From assembly GCA_002702655.1 (NCBI GenBank), contig PABB01000018.1:182778-246777 (forward strand): a DNA stretch of 64,000 nt, read 5' to 3'. This DNA is from Planctomycetaceae bacterium (lineage in GTDB: Bacteria; Planctomycetota; Planctomycetia; Pirellulales; Lacipirellulaceae). The notes below the pieces were generated by a model that did no database searches, was not told the origin of the DNA, and saw only the letters and a program-made list of their open reading frames with translations. Shown here piece by piece: positions 21,664 through 30,093 of the stretch. Made by a program: the position numbers and the translations under genes. Position 1 is the first letter of the stretch. Each line of letters starts with the position of its first letter.

Positions 21664-22143
21664 ATGAGTTTGTCGGCGCAACTTCGCACCGAACTTACCA
21701 ACCTGGTCGGTCAGACGAACCAGTCGGTTCGCCTTGCCGACGCACAGCGCACCCTCCGCTGCGAAGCCGACCGCGTCGAAGCCCTCGGCGTCACCGCGAT
21801 CGAGCTGTCGCTGGAAACGCCCGAGTTGGCCAACGTGGCCCTGTTCGATCTCCAGGCGGCCAGCGCCGATCTGTGCCGGCGCGTGAACTATCTTCTGGAG
21901 CCGATCGCTCCCATCGAAACCGACGCGCAGGGTTGCAGCGTGCAAATGCGCAGCAACCCGCCGCAGCGCGACGACAACAACCGTCGCTACTACAAACTGC
22001 AGCTGTCTCGCGGCGGCCGCGTCGAACTGTGCCGCTACGAAAAGCAGCCGGGCCAGCCCCGCACGCGGATCCCCGCCGTGCTCACCCACGAAGTCGCCTG
22101 CCGCTTGGTGGACGATTTCGTGGCGACCGTGGAGGGGCTATGA
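21664..22143 (+). CDS. hypothetical protein cotranscribed with spoVR
   Basis: 159 residues from the ATG at 21664. It lies 13 bases after spoVR on the same strand, so it is very likely in the same transcript. It has no signal or membrane segment. It starts MSLSAQLRTELTNLVGQTNQ and contains an alpha/beta region with a Cys pair (LRCEADRV, ADLCRRVNYL) and a basic patch (NNRRYYKLQL). No family was recognised. Its place suggests an accessory of the PrkA module, but that is guilt by association only. Confidence 0.65.
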   Translation: MSLSAQLRTELTNLVGQTNQSVRLADAQRTLRCEADRVEALGVTAIELSLETPELANVALFDLQAASADLCRRVNYLLEPIAPIETDAQGCSVQMRSNPPQRDDNNRRYYKLQLSRGGRVELCRYEKQPGQPRTRIPAVLTHEVACRLVDDFVATVEGL

Positions 22144-22188
22144 CCGCAAACGCACAATCTCACCATCGGCGGGCCGTGTAAGTATGCG

Positions 22189-22274
22189 AATGGCCAATGA
22201 CCAAGCACCAATGACCAATCCCAGCGGCAGCGCCGCTCTCGCTCTTGGTCATTGTCGCTTGGTCATTGGTCATT
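22189..22274. repeat. inverted repeat, aatgaccaatgacc type
   Basis: The 30-base arms at 22189-22218 and 22245-22274 match as reverse complements at 27 of 30 positions and use the same word as the inner repeat before spoVR. The remaining 22275-22448 up to hemQ holds no clear signal. Confidence 0.7.
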
Positions 22275-22448
22275 CCGCGGCCCTACGTTTCTCCGCGCCG
22301 TCGCGGCTGTCCCGCGTCGGCGCACTCCCCCGGCTGTCGCCGGCCACTTCGGCCGCGGCCGCCCACTCTCCCTGAAAGGACGATTCTGGTACCATGCGAA
22401 CTGAGTTTCACTTGCTCCGCCGTCTCCTGGAACATCTCGCTCGCACAC

Positions 22449-23297
22449 ATGAATCGTCCCACTGCTGGTCCCGAAATTCCCGTCACCCGTATCCCCGAGG
22501 ACGGGGGTTGGCACTGTTCGCACCTGTACTACAGCTTCAACCGTGCCCGGCTTGCGGCTATGTCGTCCGAGCAGATCGCGGCGGGCCGCGCCGCGGTCAT
22601 TGCTGCACTCGATCCGAGTGCTGAGGCCGCCCCCACGCGTCTGCAAACCTCGATCGTCAGCGGCCACAAAGCCGATTTCGGGGTCATGATGCTCGACCCC
22701 GATCCGTTGGTGCTGGACAGCGTCCACCAACGGCTGATGGCGAGCCCGCTGGGTCCCGCGTTGGACCTGGGCTATTCGTTCGTCTCGATCACCGAAATCA
22801 GCGAGTACGTGCTCACGCCCGAGCAGTTCGGCGAGCGGCTGGTCGCCGAGGGCGCCGACCCGGCCAGCGAAGAATACGCCATGAAGGTCAAGGGGTACGA
22901 GGCGCGCCTGGGCGGCATGAACCGCCAACGGCTCACGCCCGAGTTTCCCAAGTACACCAATATGTGCTTTTACCCCATGAACAAGATTCGCGATCCGCAC
23001 GCGAACTGGTTCACGCTGCCCAAGGCCGAGCGGATGCGGATGATGAGCGAGCACGCCCGCAGCGGCATTGCATTCGCCGGCAAGGTCTCGCAGCTGATCA
23101 CCGTGGGCGTCGGCCTGGAAGACTGGGAATGGGGCGTGACCCTGTGGGCCGCCAACCCGCAGTACCTCAAAGAAATCGTCTACGCCATGCGATTCGACGA
23201 AGCCAGCGCCAAATACGCCGAGTTCGGCCCGTTTCTCACCAGCTACGTGTGCGCGGCGCATCAGATGCTGGATCACTGCCGGGTCGGGGCGGGGTGA
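22449..23297 (+). CDS. hemQ: HemQ / coproheme decarboxylase (chlorite dismutase fold)
   Basis: 282 residues from the ATG at 22449. The C-terminal half is the conserved Cld/HemQ region: YPMNKIRDPHANWFTLP, RMRMMSEHARSGIAF, GLEDWEWGVTLWA and MRFDEASAKYAEFG. Tyr175 in the YPM motif corresponds to the catalytic tyrosine of coproheme decarboxylases, and His202 in SEHARSG is the expected heme ligand. The enzyme oxidatively decarboxylates coproheme III to heme b, the last step of the coproporphyrin-dependent pathway. The N-terminal part is more variable. The neighbouring heme-binding DUF3365 gene fits a heme theme. The start is uncertain because no ribosome-binding site is obvious. Confidence 0.88.
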   Translation: MNRPTAGPEIPVTRIPEDGGWHCSHLYYSFNRARLAAMSSEQIAAGRAAVIAALDPSAEAAPTRLQTSIVSGHKADFGVMMLDPDPLVLDSVHQRLMASPLGPALDLGYSFVSITEISEYVLTPEQFGERLVAEGADPASEEYAMKVKGYEARLGGMNRQRLTPEFPKYTNMCFYPMNKIRDPHANWFTLPKAERMRMMSEHARSGIAFAGKVSQLITVGVGLEDWEWGVTLWAANPQYLKEIVYAMRFDEASAKYAEFGPFLTSYVCAAHQMLDHCRVGAG

Positions 23298-23350
23298 AGT
23301 GTTCGCCAACCTGTGGGCGCCGCTGTGTCGTCGATGGTGGAGCAATCACA

Positions 23351-23602
23351 ATGGCTGACGGCAAGAACCGGTTGTCCAAGCCGCGTCAAGACGACGATGC
23401 CGTCGGATCAACCCGCGCGGGAAGTGGATGGTTCTGGGCCTGTGTGCTCTTGCTGATTCCAGTGATCGAGTTGTTGTTCCATGTCTTTGGCGATCGTACC
23501 GAGGGACCCGGTCTCGGCAACACGTGGTTCTTCCTGTCGGTTGGCTTCTTTGGGTTGGCACTGGGCATGATGGTTTTCCAAATTGCCAAAAACCGTAGTT
23601 AG
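23351..23602 (+). CDS. small two-helix membrane protein
   Basis: 83 residues, starting at the ATG at 23351 with GGTGGAG a few bases upstream. It has a charged N-terminus (MADGKNRLSKPRQDDD) and then two membrane segments (WFWACVLLLIPVIELLFHVF and FFLSVGFFGLALGMMVFQIA) joined by a short Gly-rich loop. It lies 53 bases after hemQ in the same direction. No family is recognised; it may be a small membrane partner of its neighbours. Confidence 0.65.
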   Translation: MADGKNRLSKPRQDDDAVGSTRAGSGWFWACVLLLIPVIELLFHVFGDRTEGPGLGNTWFFLSVGFFGLALGMMVFQIAKNRS

Positions 23603-23650
23603 CGGCGCTACGGAACTAATAGATTCGCAGAATCGACGAGGGCGACAGCG

Positions 23651-24289
23651 ATGGCGACGGTAATGCAACGCATTTCAGGGCAGGCCGCGCGCGGCGGCGT
23701 GTTTTGTGCAACCGGTCTGCTGTTGGCGGCGGCGGTTGGCTGTTCGCAGCAGCCGGCTCAGGCCCCGCCCGCAGAGTCGGCCGCCGACGCGGTGGCGGTC
23801 GTCCCCGACGCCGAACCGTCGGCCGCTCAGCGCGAGAAGATGGTGGCCGCCAAAGACGCGTTGTTCCAACAGCTCTCGGGACGGCTGGCCGAGGTGATTG
23901 GCGCCGAGGGCCCAGCGGCCGCGATCGCCGTCTGCCAGACCGAAGCTCTGGAGATCACCCGCCGCGTCGGCGAGCAACAGGGGCTGCAAATCGGTCGCAC
24001 CGGCGTGCGGCTTCGCAACGACGCCAACCAGCCGCCGCCCTGGTCGCAACCATTGATCGCAGCGGCCACGGCGGAGCCGACGTTCGTCATGCTCACCAAC
24101 AATCACGCCGCGGCGCTGTTGCCGATCAAGCTGCAACCGCAGTGCGTCGTGTGCCACGGCTCGCCAAGCGACATCCCCGACAGCATCCAAACGAAACTCG
24201 CCGAGCTGTACCCCGGCGACGACGCAACCGGGTTCGCCCCCGGCGAGCTCCGCGGCTGGTTCTGGATCGAGCTGCCGCCCGACGCCTAA
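23651..24289 (+). CDS. DUF3365 (Tll0287-like) heme c-binding lipoprotein
   Basis: 212 residues. A signal ends in the lipobox LLLAAAVGCSQ, so it is probably lipid-anchored. After an Ala/Pro-rich linker comes a Tll0287-like domain: LFQQLSGRLAEVIGAEGPAA, AVCQTEALEITRRV, GLQIGRTGVRLRNDANQPP. A covalent heme motif follows, CVVCHG (near residue 170). Such domains are redox or gas sensors or electron carriers in the periplasm; without a fused kinase this one is a free-standing heme protein. It follows hemQ and the small membrane gene on the same strand, with short gaps. Confidence 0.85.
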   Translation: MATVMQRISGQAARGGVFCATGLLLAAAVGCSQQPAQAPPAESAADAVAVVPDAEPSAAQREKMVAAKDALFQQLSGRLAEVIGAEGPAAAIAVCQTEALEITRRVGEQQGLQIGRTGVRLRNDANQPPPWSQPLIAAATAEPTFVMLTNNHAAALLPIKLQPQCVVCHGSPSDIPDSIQTKLAELYPGDDATGFAPGELRGWFWIELPPDA

Positions 24290-24444
24290 AAGCGGATGAC
24301 GACGGTCTGCCACGCGGGCTATCGCCGTTGGCGAATTGACGGTCGACCGCTAACCTGTCGCATGCCCTGCCGCGCGGGGGCGGCATAGAAGTGCGGTCCG
24401 CCGTGAGCGTCCCCGCGGATGATCCTGGATCAATCAGAATTCAC

Positions 24445-24909
24445 ATGTCGACTGCAACTGCTGATCCCCCCGCAGATTCGGCAATCTCCCGTGTCCGCCG
24501 GGCGACCCAGGGGACGGTATTGCAGCGATATCTGGCGGCTTCCCTCGACAACGCCGTCGCCTTGATGCTGGCCATCGCCACGGGGATCGCGGTGACGCAA
24601 CTTCTCGGCGCCGAGGATCGCCCGGTCCAACTCTCGTCGGCGGTCGTCGTCTATCTGGCGTACTTCTTGGCCTTCGAGGTCCTGTGGTCGCGGACGCCGG
24701 GCAAGCTGCTCACCGGCCTGAAAGTCGTCGGCCCCAGCGGCGAGCCTTGCACCGGCCGGCAGGCGGTCGTTCGCACCGTCGCCCGCCTGGTCGAGGTGAA
24801 CCCGATCCTGCTGGGCGCCCTGCCCGCGGCGATCGCCATCATGACGAACAAACACCGCCAACGCCTCGGCGACCGCCTGGCCGAGACGTTCGTGGTTTTT
24901 GTCGGATAG
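24445..24909 (+). CDS. RDD family membrane protein
   Basis: 154 residues from the ATG at 24445 (a GTG at 24391 is possible). It has three membrane segments: LDNAVALMLAIATGIAVTQL, VVVYLAYFLAFEVLW and PILLGALPAAIAIM. The family motif TPGKLLTGLKVV and the C-terminal HRQRLGDRLAETFVV are clear. RDD proteins are poorly understood inner-membrane proteins, some linked to ion or sodium transport. A hairpin follows the gene. Confidence 0.85.
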   Translation: MSTATADPPADSAISRVRRATQGTVLQRYLAASLDNAVALMLAIATGIAVTQLLGAEDRPVQLSSAVVVYLAYFLAFEVLWSRTPGKLLTGLKVVGPSGEPCTGRQAVVRTVARLVEVNPILLGALPAAIAIMTNKHRQRLGDRLAETFVVFVG

Positions 24910-24951
24910 AACGCGTCGCCGCACAACGCCGAGCCGGTTGAGGGCCCGCAT

Positions 24952-24980
24952 TTAGCCCCCGGCCAGTGGCCGGGGGCTAA
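24952..24980. repeat. perfect 13-bp hairpin after the RDD gene
   Basis: ttagcccccggcc, loop agt, ggccgggggctaa: a perfect 13-base-pair stem with a 3-base loop, 43 bases after the RDD stop. It has no T-run, so it may be a factor-assisted terminator or a REP-type repeat. Confidence 0.6.
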
Positions 24981-25072
24981 GTGCGCTGCGACGCTCTGCC
25001 TCGCGGCGGCGACCCGTCATGAGTCAACGCGTGCTCGCACCCGCGCTCCGGGACACTGTGCGATAGTACTTT

Positions 25073-25101
25073 TTGACCGTGTGGCGCCGATCAACTATAC
25101 T
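25073..25101 (+). promoter_or_regulatory. sigma70-type promoter of the 715-aa PEP-CTERM gene
   Basis: TTGACC at 25073-25078 and TATACT at 25096-25101 with an exact 17-base spacer, each five of six to consensus. It predicts a start about 125 bases before the ATG at 25232. It is one of the strongest promoter matches in this GC-rich window. Confidence 0.7.
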
Positions 25102-25231
25102 CCGCGCTTCGGAATGATCCGCGACCGTTGGATAGCGTGGACGCAATTCTCTCGTGGCTTCTATGGCGGCCGTGTCCGTCTGCAGGTGCTCCTTTTATCG
25201 TCTCCAGTAATTGGGCCAACGGTTTGCTTCT

Positions 25232-27379
25232 ATGTTCACAGCAAGGATAGCTGATCGGCTCCTGGCCGCGTGCGACCGTAGGCTAGCGATTCTCGCGGCG
25301 GCTACGGTCAATACTTGGCTGGTTCTCGCGGCGACCGCGACGGCGCAGTCGGATCCTGCGAGTTTTGCCAACGTGATCAATATACCGCCGGGTCCTGCTC
25401 CGTTCGAAGCAGGCGCCGCGACTCAAGTCAACCTGAACGCCGGCGGCGCCTTGCCGCACGGTTTTACGGCCAGATTTGGCAGTGAAGTGAACATCAACGG
25501 AGGGCACGTCGGCGTCAGCTTCAGCGCAAATGCTGGCAGCGTCGTGAATGTTCGCGGCGGGGCCCTGGGACAAGATTTCGATGCTGAAGCGAACAGCGAT
25601 GTGGAATTCTTCGGCGGTGAGTTTCAATTGAATGGCGTCCCTTATCTCGCTAGCACAATTACGCTCAGCGGCTCCGACGTCTTCAGCGGTACGCTAGCCG
25701 ACGGTTCGCCTTTCATCGTGAGTCCCTTGTCAGCCGAAGTGTTTCACGGCGTGCATCTCACAGCAGAGACGTTGCCCGCCTATGATGCGGCGCCCATTTT
25801 CGTCGACGGTAGTCACCCCGCAACGGTGAACGGGTTGCGGGCGGGGCAAGGATTGACAATGGCAGCAGGCGGGGCGATCGGAGGCACCTTTGCCGTGGTC
25901 GATGCCACTGTCGAGGTCAATGGCGGACATCTCGCAGAGCAGCTGAAAGTCTCAGGCGGAACCGTCACCATGACGGCGGGATCGATCGGGCGCTTGCACG
26001 CGTTTCAGCGAAGCCAGTTCACCATGACTGGCGGAACACTGGGGGAGGAGGGCCGTGCCTATGTCGGCAGCGACATCCATATTCGCGGCGGGGCTGTTGG
26101 CGAACTCTTTCTGGCCGAATCTGGCAGCCGCGTGCGCCTGAGCGGCGGCACAATCGGCAACAGGTTGAGGCTAAACGGCGCCGAGTTGATCATTGACGGA
26201 GGAACCGCAGGCGTTCAGAACCGCTTTCTCCATGGCACGCGAGTCACAGTGGCTGGCGGAGCGATTGGCAGTTTCGAGGCGTACGGAGCCGAGATTCTGA
26301 TTTCAGGCGGCGCTGTAGGCCAGTACGCCGTGCTGAATGACAACAGCGTCATGGAATTGTCAGCAGGGGCTCTAGGTCGTAATGCGGATTTTCGCCCCGG
26401 AACGCGGTTGATCATGACGGGCGGCGCCATCGGCATGGACGTGACAGGGCGTTCTGGAAGTGACATTGAACTCGTGGGCGGCGAGTTTCGACTCAACGGA
26501 GTTCCGTACGTCGGTTCGGTAGCGTCGCTTACTGAGTCGTTTGTCTTTTCCGGCACACTTGTGGACGGCACCCCGTTCGTGTTCAGCGACGCCGTCGGTG
26601 ACTACCTCTCAAGAGTCACGTTGACCTCGGCAACGCTGCCAGAGATCGATTCAACGCCGATGGTCGTTTCCGATGATTCATTAGGTGCACCTACAGGCCT
26701 GCGTGACGGTCAAACGTTGACTGTGTCGTCCGACGGGCAGTTGCCGGATGATTTTGCTGCTGTGGGAGCCGCTGTCATCGTTGAAGGGGGCCGAATTGGC
26801 AATGGATTCGAGGTGGTCGATAGCGATGTCGTGATTCGTGACGGCGAGATTGGCCTTTGGTTTAACGTCTACGGGACAAGCCATGTCGAAATGCACGGAG
26901 GCGAAATTGGCGGCGGTTCTTCGATCGGCTCCGGATCTCTTTTCGATCTGAAACATGGTACGGTCGGCGCAGGTTTCGTTGTTCGCGAAGGTGGCGTGGC
27001 CAACGTTCACGGTGGCAGTTTTGGCAATAATTTCGGCCTGAATTCATCGGGCGAATTGAATCTGTACGGCACTGAGTTTTCGATCGACGGAGTTCCTCTC
27101 AGCGGTTTGATTGCAGGAGAGCCGTTCGAGATTGTCGAACGCAACGCAATACTCACCGGGCGCTTCGCGGACGGATCGCTTTTTAGCTTCGATCTGAATA
27201 CCCGGAACGGCACACGTAATCGCGACTTCTTTTCCCCTGAAGCGCTGCTAACGGTAACGCTTTCCGTGCCCGAGCCTGCGACGGAGTTGTTAGCTATTCT
27301 GTGCCCATTAGTCGTGATGACCGCGCGGTGCCGCCGCCGCGGCCAACGACATGTTTCGCAGGGACAGCCAAGTACCTAG
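25232..27379 (+). CDS. secreted beta-solenoid-like PEP-CTERM protein
   Basis: 715 residues from the ATG at 25232; an in-frame TTG at 25211 is less likely. The signal peptide ends near ATATAQS. The body is made of short strands of the type GG-x-IG-x-x-F / V-x-I-x-GG, expected to form a beta-solenoid. A module of about 80 residues, GGEF-x-LNGVPY ... FSGTLADGSPF, occurs three times (GGEFQLNGVPY, GGEFRLNGVPY, GTEFSIDGVPL). The C-terminus is a PEP-CTERM tail (SVPEPATELLAILCPLVVM then Arg-rich). Third codon positions are visibly richer in A/T than in neighbouring genes, hinting at a different origin. Surface location is inferred; function unknown. Confidence 0.8.
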   Translation: MFTARIADRLLAACDRRLAILAAATVNTWLVLAATATAQSDPASFANVINIPPGPAPFEAGAATQVNLNAGGALPHGFTARFGSEVNINGGHVGVSFSANAGSVVNVRGGALGQDFDAEANSDVEFFGGEFQLNGVPYLASTITLSGSDVFSGTLADGSPFIVSPLSAEVFHGVHLTAETLPAYDAAPIFVDGSHPATVNGLRAGQGLTMAAGGAIGGTFAVVDATVEVNGGHLAEQLKVSGGTVTMTAGSIGRLHAFQRSQFTMTGGTLGEEGRAYVGSDIHIRGGAVGELFLAESGSRVRLSGGTIGNRLRLNGAELIIDGGTAGVQNRFLHGTRVTVAGGAIGSFEAYGAEILISGGAVGQYAVLNDNSVMELSAGALGRNADFRPGTRLIMTGGAIGMDVTGRSGSDIELVGGEFRLNGVPYVGSVASLTESFVFSGTLVDGTPFVFSDAVGDYLSRVTLTSATLPEIDSTPMVVSDDSLGAPTGLRDGQTLTVSSDGQLPDDFAAVGAAVIVEGGRIGNGFEVVDSDVVIRDGEIGLWFNVYGTSHVEMHGGEIGGGSSIGSGSLFDLKHGTVGAGFVVREGGVANVHGGSFGNNFGLNSSGELNLYGTEFSIDGVPLSGLIAGEPFEIVERNAILTGRFADGSLFSFDLNTRNGTRNRDFFSPEALLTVTLSVPEPATELLAILCPLVVMTARCRRRGQRHVSQGQPST

Positions 27380-27550
27380 GCAGATGGCATTGTCGATGTT
27401 GTGTGCCACGCGTTTTCTCGCTGGCGGGTCCGTCTCACAGTGCAGATCGTCTCGCTGCCATTCGCGACACAGCGTGATGGACGTTCATACTGCGCACTCC
27501 CCTCCCGGCGGGTGGCACTGCCGATGGCCTGAATCGCAACGCGGGTGTGC

Positions 27551-27663
27551 CACTGCTGGCTTGTCCAGCAGTGTGAACGGGGAGCACGGCGAGACACTTC
27601 GGTTGAGCCCGATTCATGGTTCACATCAGTTCCCGCTCCCCACTGCTGGGCTAGCCAGCAGTG
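27551..27663. repeat. pair of identical REP-like hairpins
   Basis: The stem cactgctgg/ccagcagtg with a 5-base loop occurs at 27551-27573 (loop cttgt) and 27641-27663 (loop gctag). The outer sequence gtgccac/gtggcac extends the second copy. Confidence 0.7.
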
Positions 27664-28101
27664 GCACGTATTCGCTCGCTGGCAGGCCCGTCACCGGCTG
27701 TCGATGGTCTCGTCGCCATTTGCGAGTTTAGTAGATCGACGTTCGCGCTGCGGGCTCTCATCATCGCCACTTTCTACTGGAAAATGAGCCACCGCATCGC
27801 GTAGAACAAGCGTGATGCACTGCGGGCGACGCTCGCTGTATGCGGCGCTCGGGCCGCTGCGAGTTTTGCACGCCCGGGGGAAGTTTTGCTCGCAAAACGG
27901 CGTGAGCACGGAACCGCCGCCGGGGACGCAACGCGTTGGCCGGTTGCGACTTAAGTCGTTTCGGTCAAGCTCGGTCGCGGGGACTTTTGCTCGTGAAATT
28001 GAGAGTTTTGCACACGTGCAAAACGGTGCAAAAGGAAAGGAGCACCGGGCGCCATGTCCACGCCTGTCCGCAGGTGTGGGCATGCTGCGTGGGTGATTCA
28101 G

Positions 28102-28133
28102 CATGCCCACGGCGGAAGACCGCCGTGGGCATG
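28102..28133. repeat. 14-bp perfect hairpin
   Basis: catgcccacggcgg, loop aaga, ccgccgtgggcatg. It lies about 125 bases before the methyltransferase start. There is no T-run, so it is probably a dispersed repeat. Confidence 0.65.
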
Positions 28134-28259
28134 GCACCCGGCCAAGTCCGATTGGGACGAGCCGGGTGTTGCGGTCGCCCGGGTGGCGCTGAACCCGCGC
28201 GACGCGGAACACGTCATCAGTTGGCACCGATCGCCACACAATTCGCAGGAGGCCGCGGG

Positions 28260-28931
28260 ATGTCCGACGCTGTTTCTGGAGTTCGCACGGGGTACGATCG
28301 CTGGGCGGCGGTTTACGACCACGACGCGAATCCTTTGCCGGCGCTCGAGGAGCCGATCGTCCGCGCGGCGGCGGGGGACGTGCGCGGGCTGCGGGCGTTG
28401 GACTTGGGTTGCGGCACCGGGCGACACGCGCTGTGGTTGGCGGCGGCCGGGGCGGAGGTCACCGCTGTCGACTTCTCCGAAAGGATGCTCGAAGCGGCCC
28501 GCGGCAAGCCGGGCGCCGAGGGGGTCGCGTTTTTGCAGCACGATCTCCATGCGCCGTTGCCGTTTGCCGGGGAGTTCGATCTGGTCGTCAGCGGGCTGGT
28601 GCTGGAGCATCTGCGCGACCTGGGCGCACTGTTCGGCGAGGTGCGGCGGGTGCTCAAACCCGGCGGCCGGGCGGTCGTCTCGGCGATGCATCCGGCGATG
28701 TTCCTGCGCGGCAGCCAAGCGCGGTTCACCGACCCCGACACCGGCGAGATCGTGCAACCGGGCAGCCTGCCGCATTCGCTGAGCGAGATGGTCATGGCGG
28801 CGGTCCACGCCGGGCTGACGCTGCACGACCTGGTGGAACGGGCGCCCGACGAGCCGTTCGCCGCCCGCTATCCGCGGGCCGAGAAGTACGTCGGCTGGCC
28901 GATGCTGGTGGTGATGTCGCTGAGCGCCTGA
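28260..28931 (+). CDS. class I SAM-dependent methyltransferase
   Basis: 223 residues. The ATG at 28260 is fixed by AGGAGG at 28247-28252, seven bases upstream; sequence further up in frame is repeat-derived. Motif I is ALDLGCGTGRHALWLA, followed by the acidic residue at the end of strand 2 (VTAVDFSERML), motif IV FDLVVSGLVLEHL and the post-motif VLKPGGRAVVSAMHP. It resembles small-molecule methyltransferases of the UbiE/type 11 group. The substrate is unknown. It is convergent with the PEP-CTERM gene at 29004; a 15-base palindrome (28940-28954) lies between the stops. Confidence 0.88.
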   Translation: MSDAVSGVRTGYDRWAAVYDHDANPLPALEEPIVRAAAGDVRGLRALDLGCGTGRHALWLAAAGAEVTAVDFSERMLEAARGKPGAEGVAFLQHDLHAPLPFAGEFDLVVSGLVLEHLRDLGALFGEVRRVLKPGGRAVVSAMHPAMFLRGSQARFTDPDTGEIVQPGSLPHSLSEMVMAAVHAGLTLHDLVERAPDEPFAARYPRAEKYVGWPMLVVMSLSA

Positions 28932-29003
28932 TGCGCCGCGCGCAACCGTTGCGCAGGCACCGGACCGGATACGGACGAGCATCGGCGCCAAGCGCGACGC
29001 AGT

Positions 29004-29657
29004 TCACCCGCAGCGATGAAGCTGCATCAGCGCAATGACGCCGACGCACGCCAGCGCCATCGCGGCCGGCTCGGGGATGACGATGCCGCCGATGTTGTCG
29101 AGGTAAAACCCCTCGCCGCCGGAGACGCCGCCGTTGCCGGCGAATTGGATGTCGAGGATCGGTTCGCTGGCGGGGGTCTGGAACCCGACGAACGCGTCGA
29201 TGCCGCCGGGCAGCACGAGATTCGTCAGCACCGCGCCCAGCGGGCCGATCAGCGTGATGGTCGCGCCCTCGCCCGTGGCGGCGCTGGACACGTTGAGCCC
29301 CAGGGCGGTCAGCGGGGCGTCGGGCGTGAGCCACACTTCGTCGCCCGTTTCGCCGTCGACGTACGCCGAGACGCCGTTGGTGCCGTTGCCGTCGGCGTAG
29401 TCGAGCGGGGTGACGTCGATGAGGTTGCGAAAGTCGTCGCCGCCGCGGTGTTCGATGACAAAGCCGTTGGGGGCGCTGGTCGTGGTGAAACTGTAGTCGA
29501 TGTCGGCGGGGATCGCTTCGAAGTCTTCGTCAAAGGTGCGCGGGCCGACCGTGGACTCCCAGAGCGCGCGGTCGTCGAACGAAGTCACGACCGCGGAAGC
29601 GTCGGCCGCCGCGGCGATCACTGCCAGGGCCGACGCGCAGGTTGTCAGTCGTCTCAC
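29004..29657 (-). CDS. PEP-CTERM protein, small
   Basis: 217 residues. A GTG start at 29657 is chosen because GGAGGAG lies five bases upstream and it gives a proper signal peptide (LTTCASALAVIAAAADASA); no ATG fits. The body is a single Asp/Gly-rich beta domain (FDEDFEAIPADIDYSF, GGDDFRNLIDVTPLDYADG, GEGFYLDNIGGI). It ends with the PEP-CTERM tail VIPEPAAMALACVGVIALM. The open frame upstream of the GTG reads as non-coding. Predicted to be exported and sorted; role unknown. Confidence 0.75.
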   Translation of the reverse strand: MRRLTTCASALAVIAAAADASAVVTSFDDRALWESTVGPRTFDEDFEAIPADIDYSFTTTSAPNGFVIEHRGGDDFRNLIDVTPLDYADGNGTNGVSAYVDGETGDEVWLTPDAPLTALGLNVSSAATGEGATITLIGPLGAVLTNLVLPGGIDAFVGFQTPASEPILDIQFAGNGGVSGGEGFYLDNIGGIVIPEPAAMALACVGVIALMQLHRCG

Positions 29658-30093
29658 GAGGTCTCCTCCATGCGTGTGCGATGCGATTCGAGTGGCGGTG
29701 TCCTGCCGCGTATCGACGCCCGCCGGCATTCTAGCGGGGGAGCCGCCGTGTCGCGAGTTTTCTGCGGTTTGCTGCGAACGTGCCCGGCAGAAAGCCGCGG
29801 CGCGAGGTCGTCGCGGGGGCGTGCAGGCGGCTCGACTTCTACGCGACGCCGCGGCAAGAGTTCGCCGAGGTGCGGCGGACGCGGCGATTCGGTACTCTGG
29901 GGGCGGGGCGTTTTTGCCTCTGGTCAGCGGCGCGAGTTTGCGGAAATGCAGGCTCGCCCCCTGCCATTCCCGGCAACAAACCATCGTGGCACGGCCAACG
30001 AACAGCTCATTCTTCTGGCTGATAGCTGACAGCCGAAAGCTGACAGCCCGGCCCGGAATCCTTTGCGGCACAATTCTGATTCGGAGCGACCGG
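29658..30093. other. divergent intergenic region
   Basis: About 435 bases between a minus-strand PEP-CTERM gene and the plus-strand DUF1080 gene. The word agctgacagcc occurs twice (30024-30034 and 30038-30048). No clear promoter was found. Confidence 0.4.

Larger units (their letters stand above)
27380..28246. other. repeat-rich spacer
   Basis: About 870 bases with no credible gene; all ORFs overlap in other frames. It contains two copies of a 9-bp hairpin (27551-27573 and 27641-27663), a diverged direct repeat (near 27405-27440 and 27663-27695, sharing ctcgctggc-n-gg-n-ccgt), and a 14-bp hairpin at 28102-28133. It looks like a dump of REP-type elements. Confidence 0.5.

Noticed and set aside
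18668-22274. Considered as a CRISPR array because of repeated words
   Set aside because: The repeats are inverted pairs, few in number and not regularly spaced with unique spacers.
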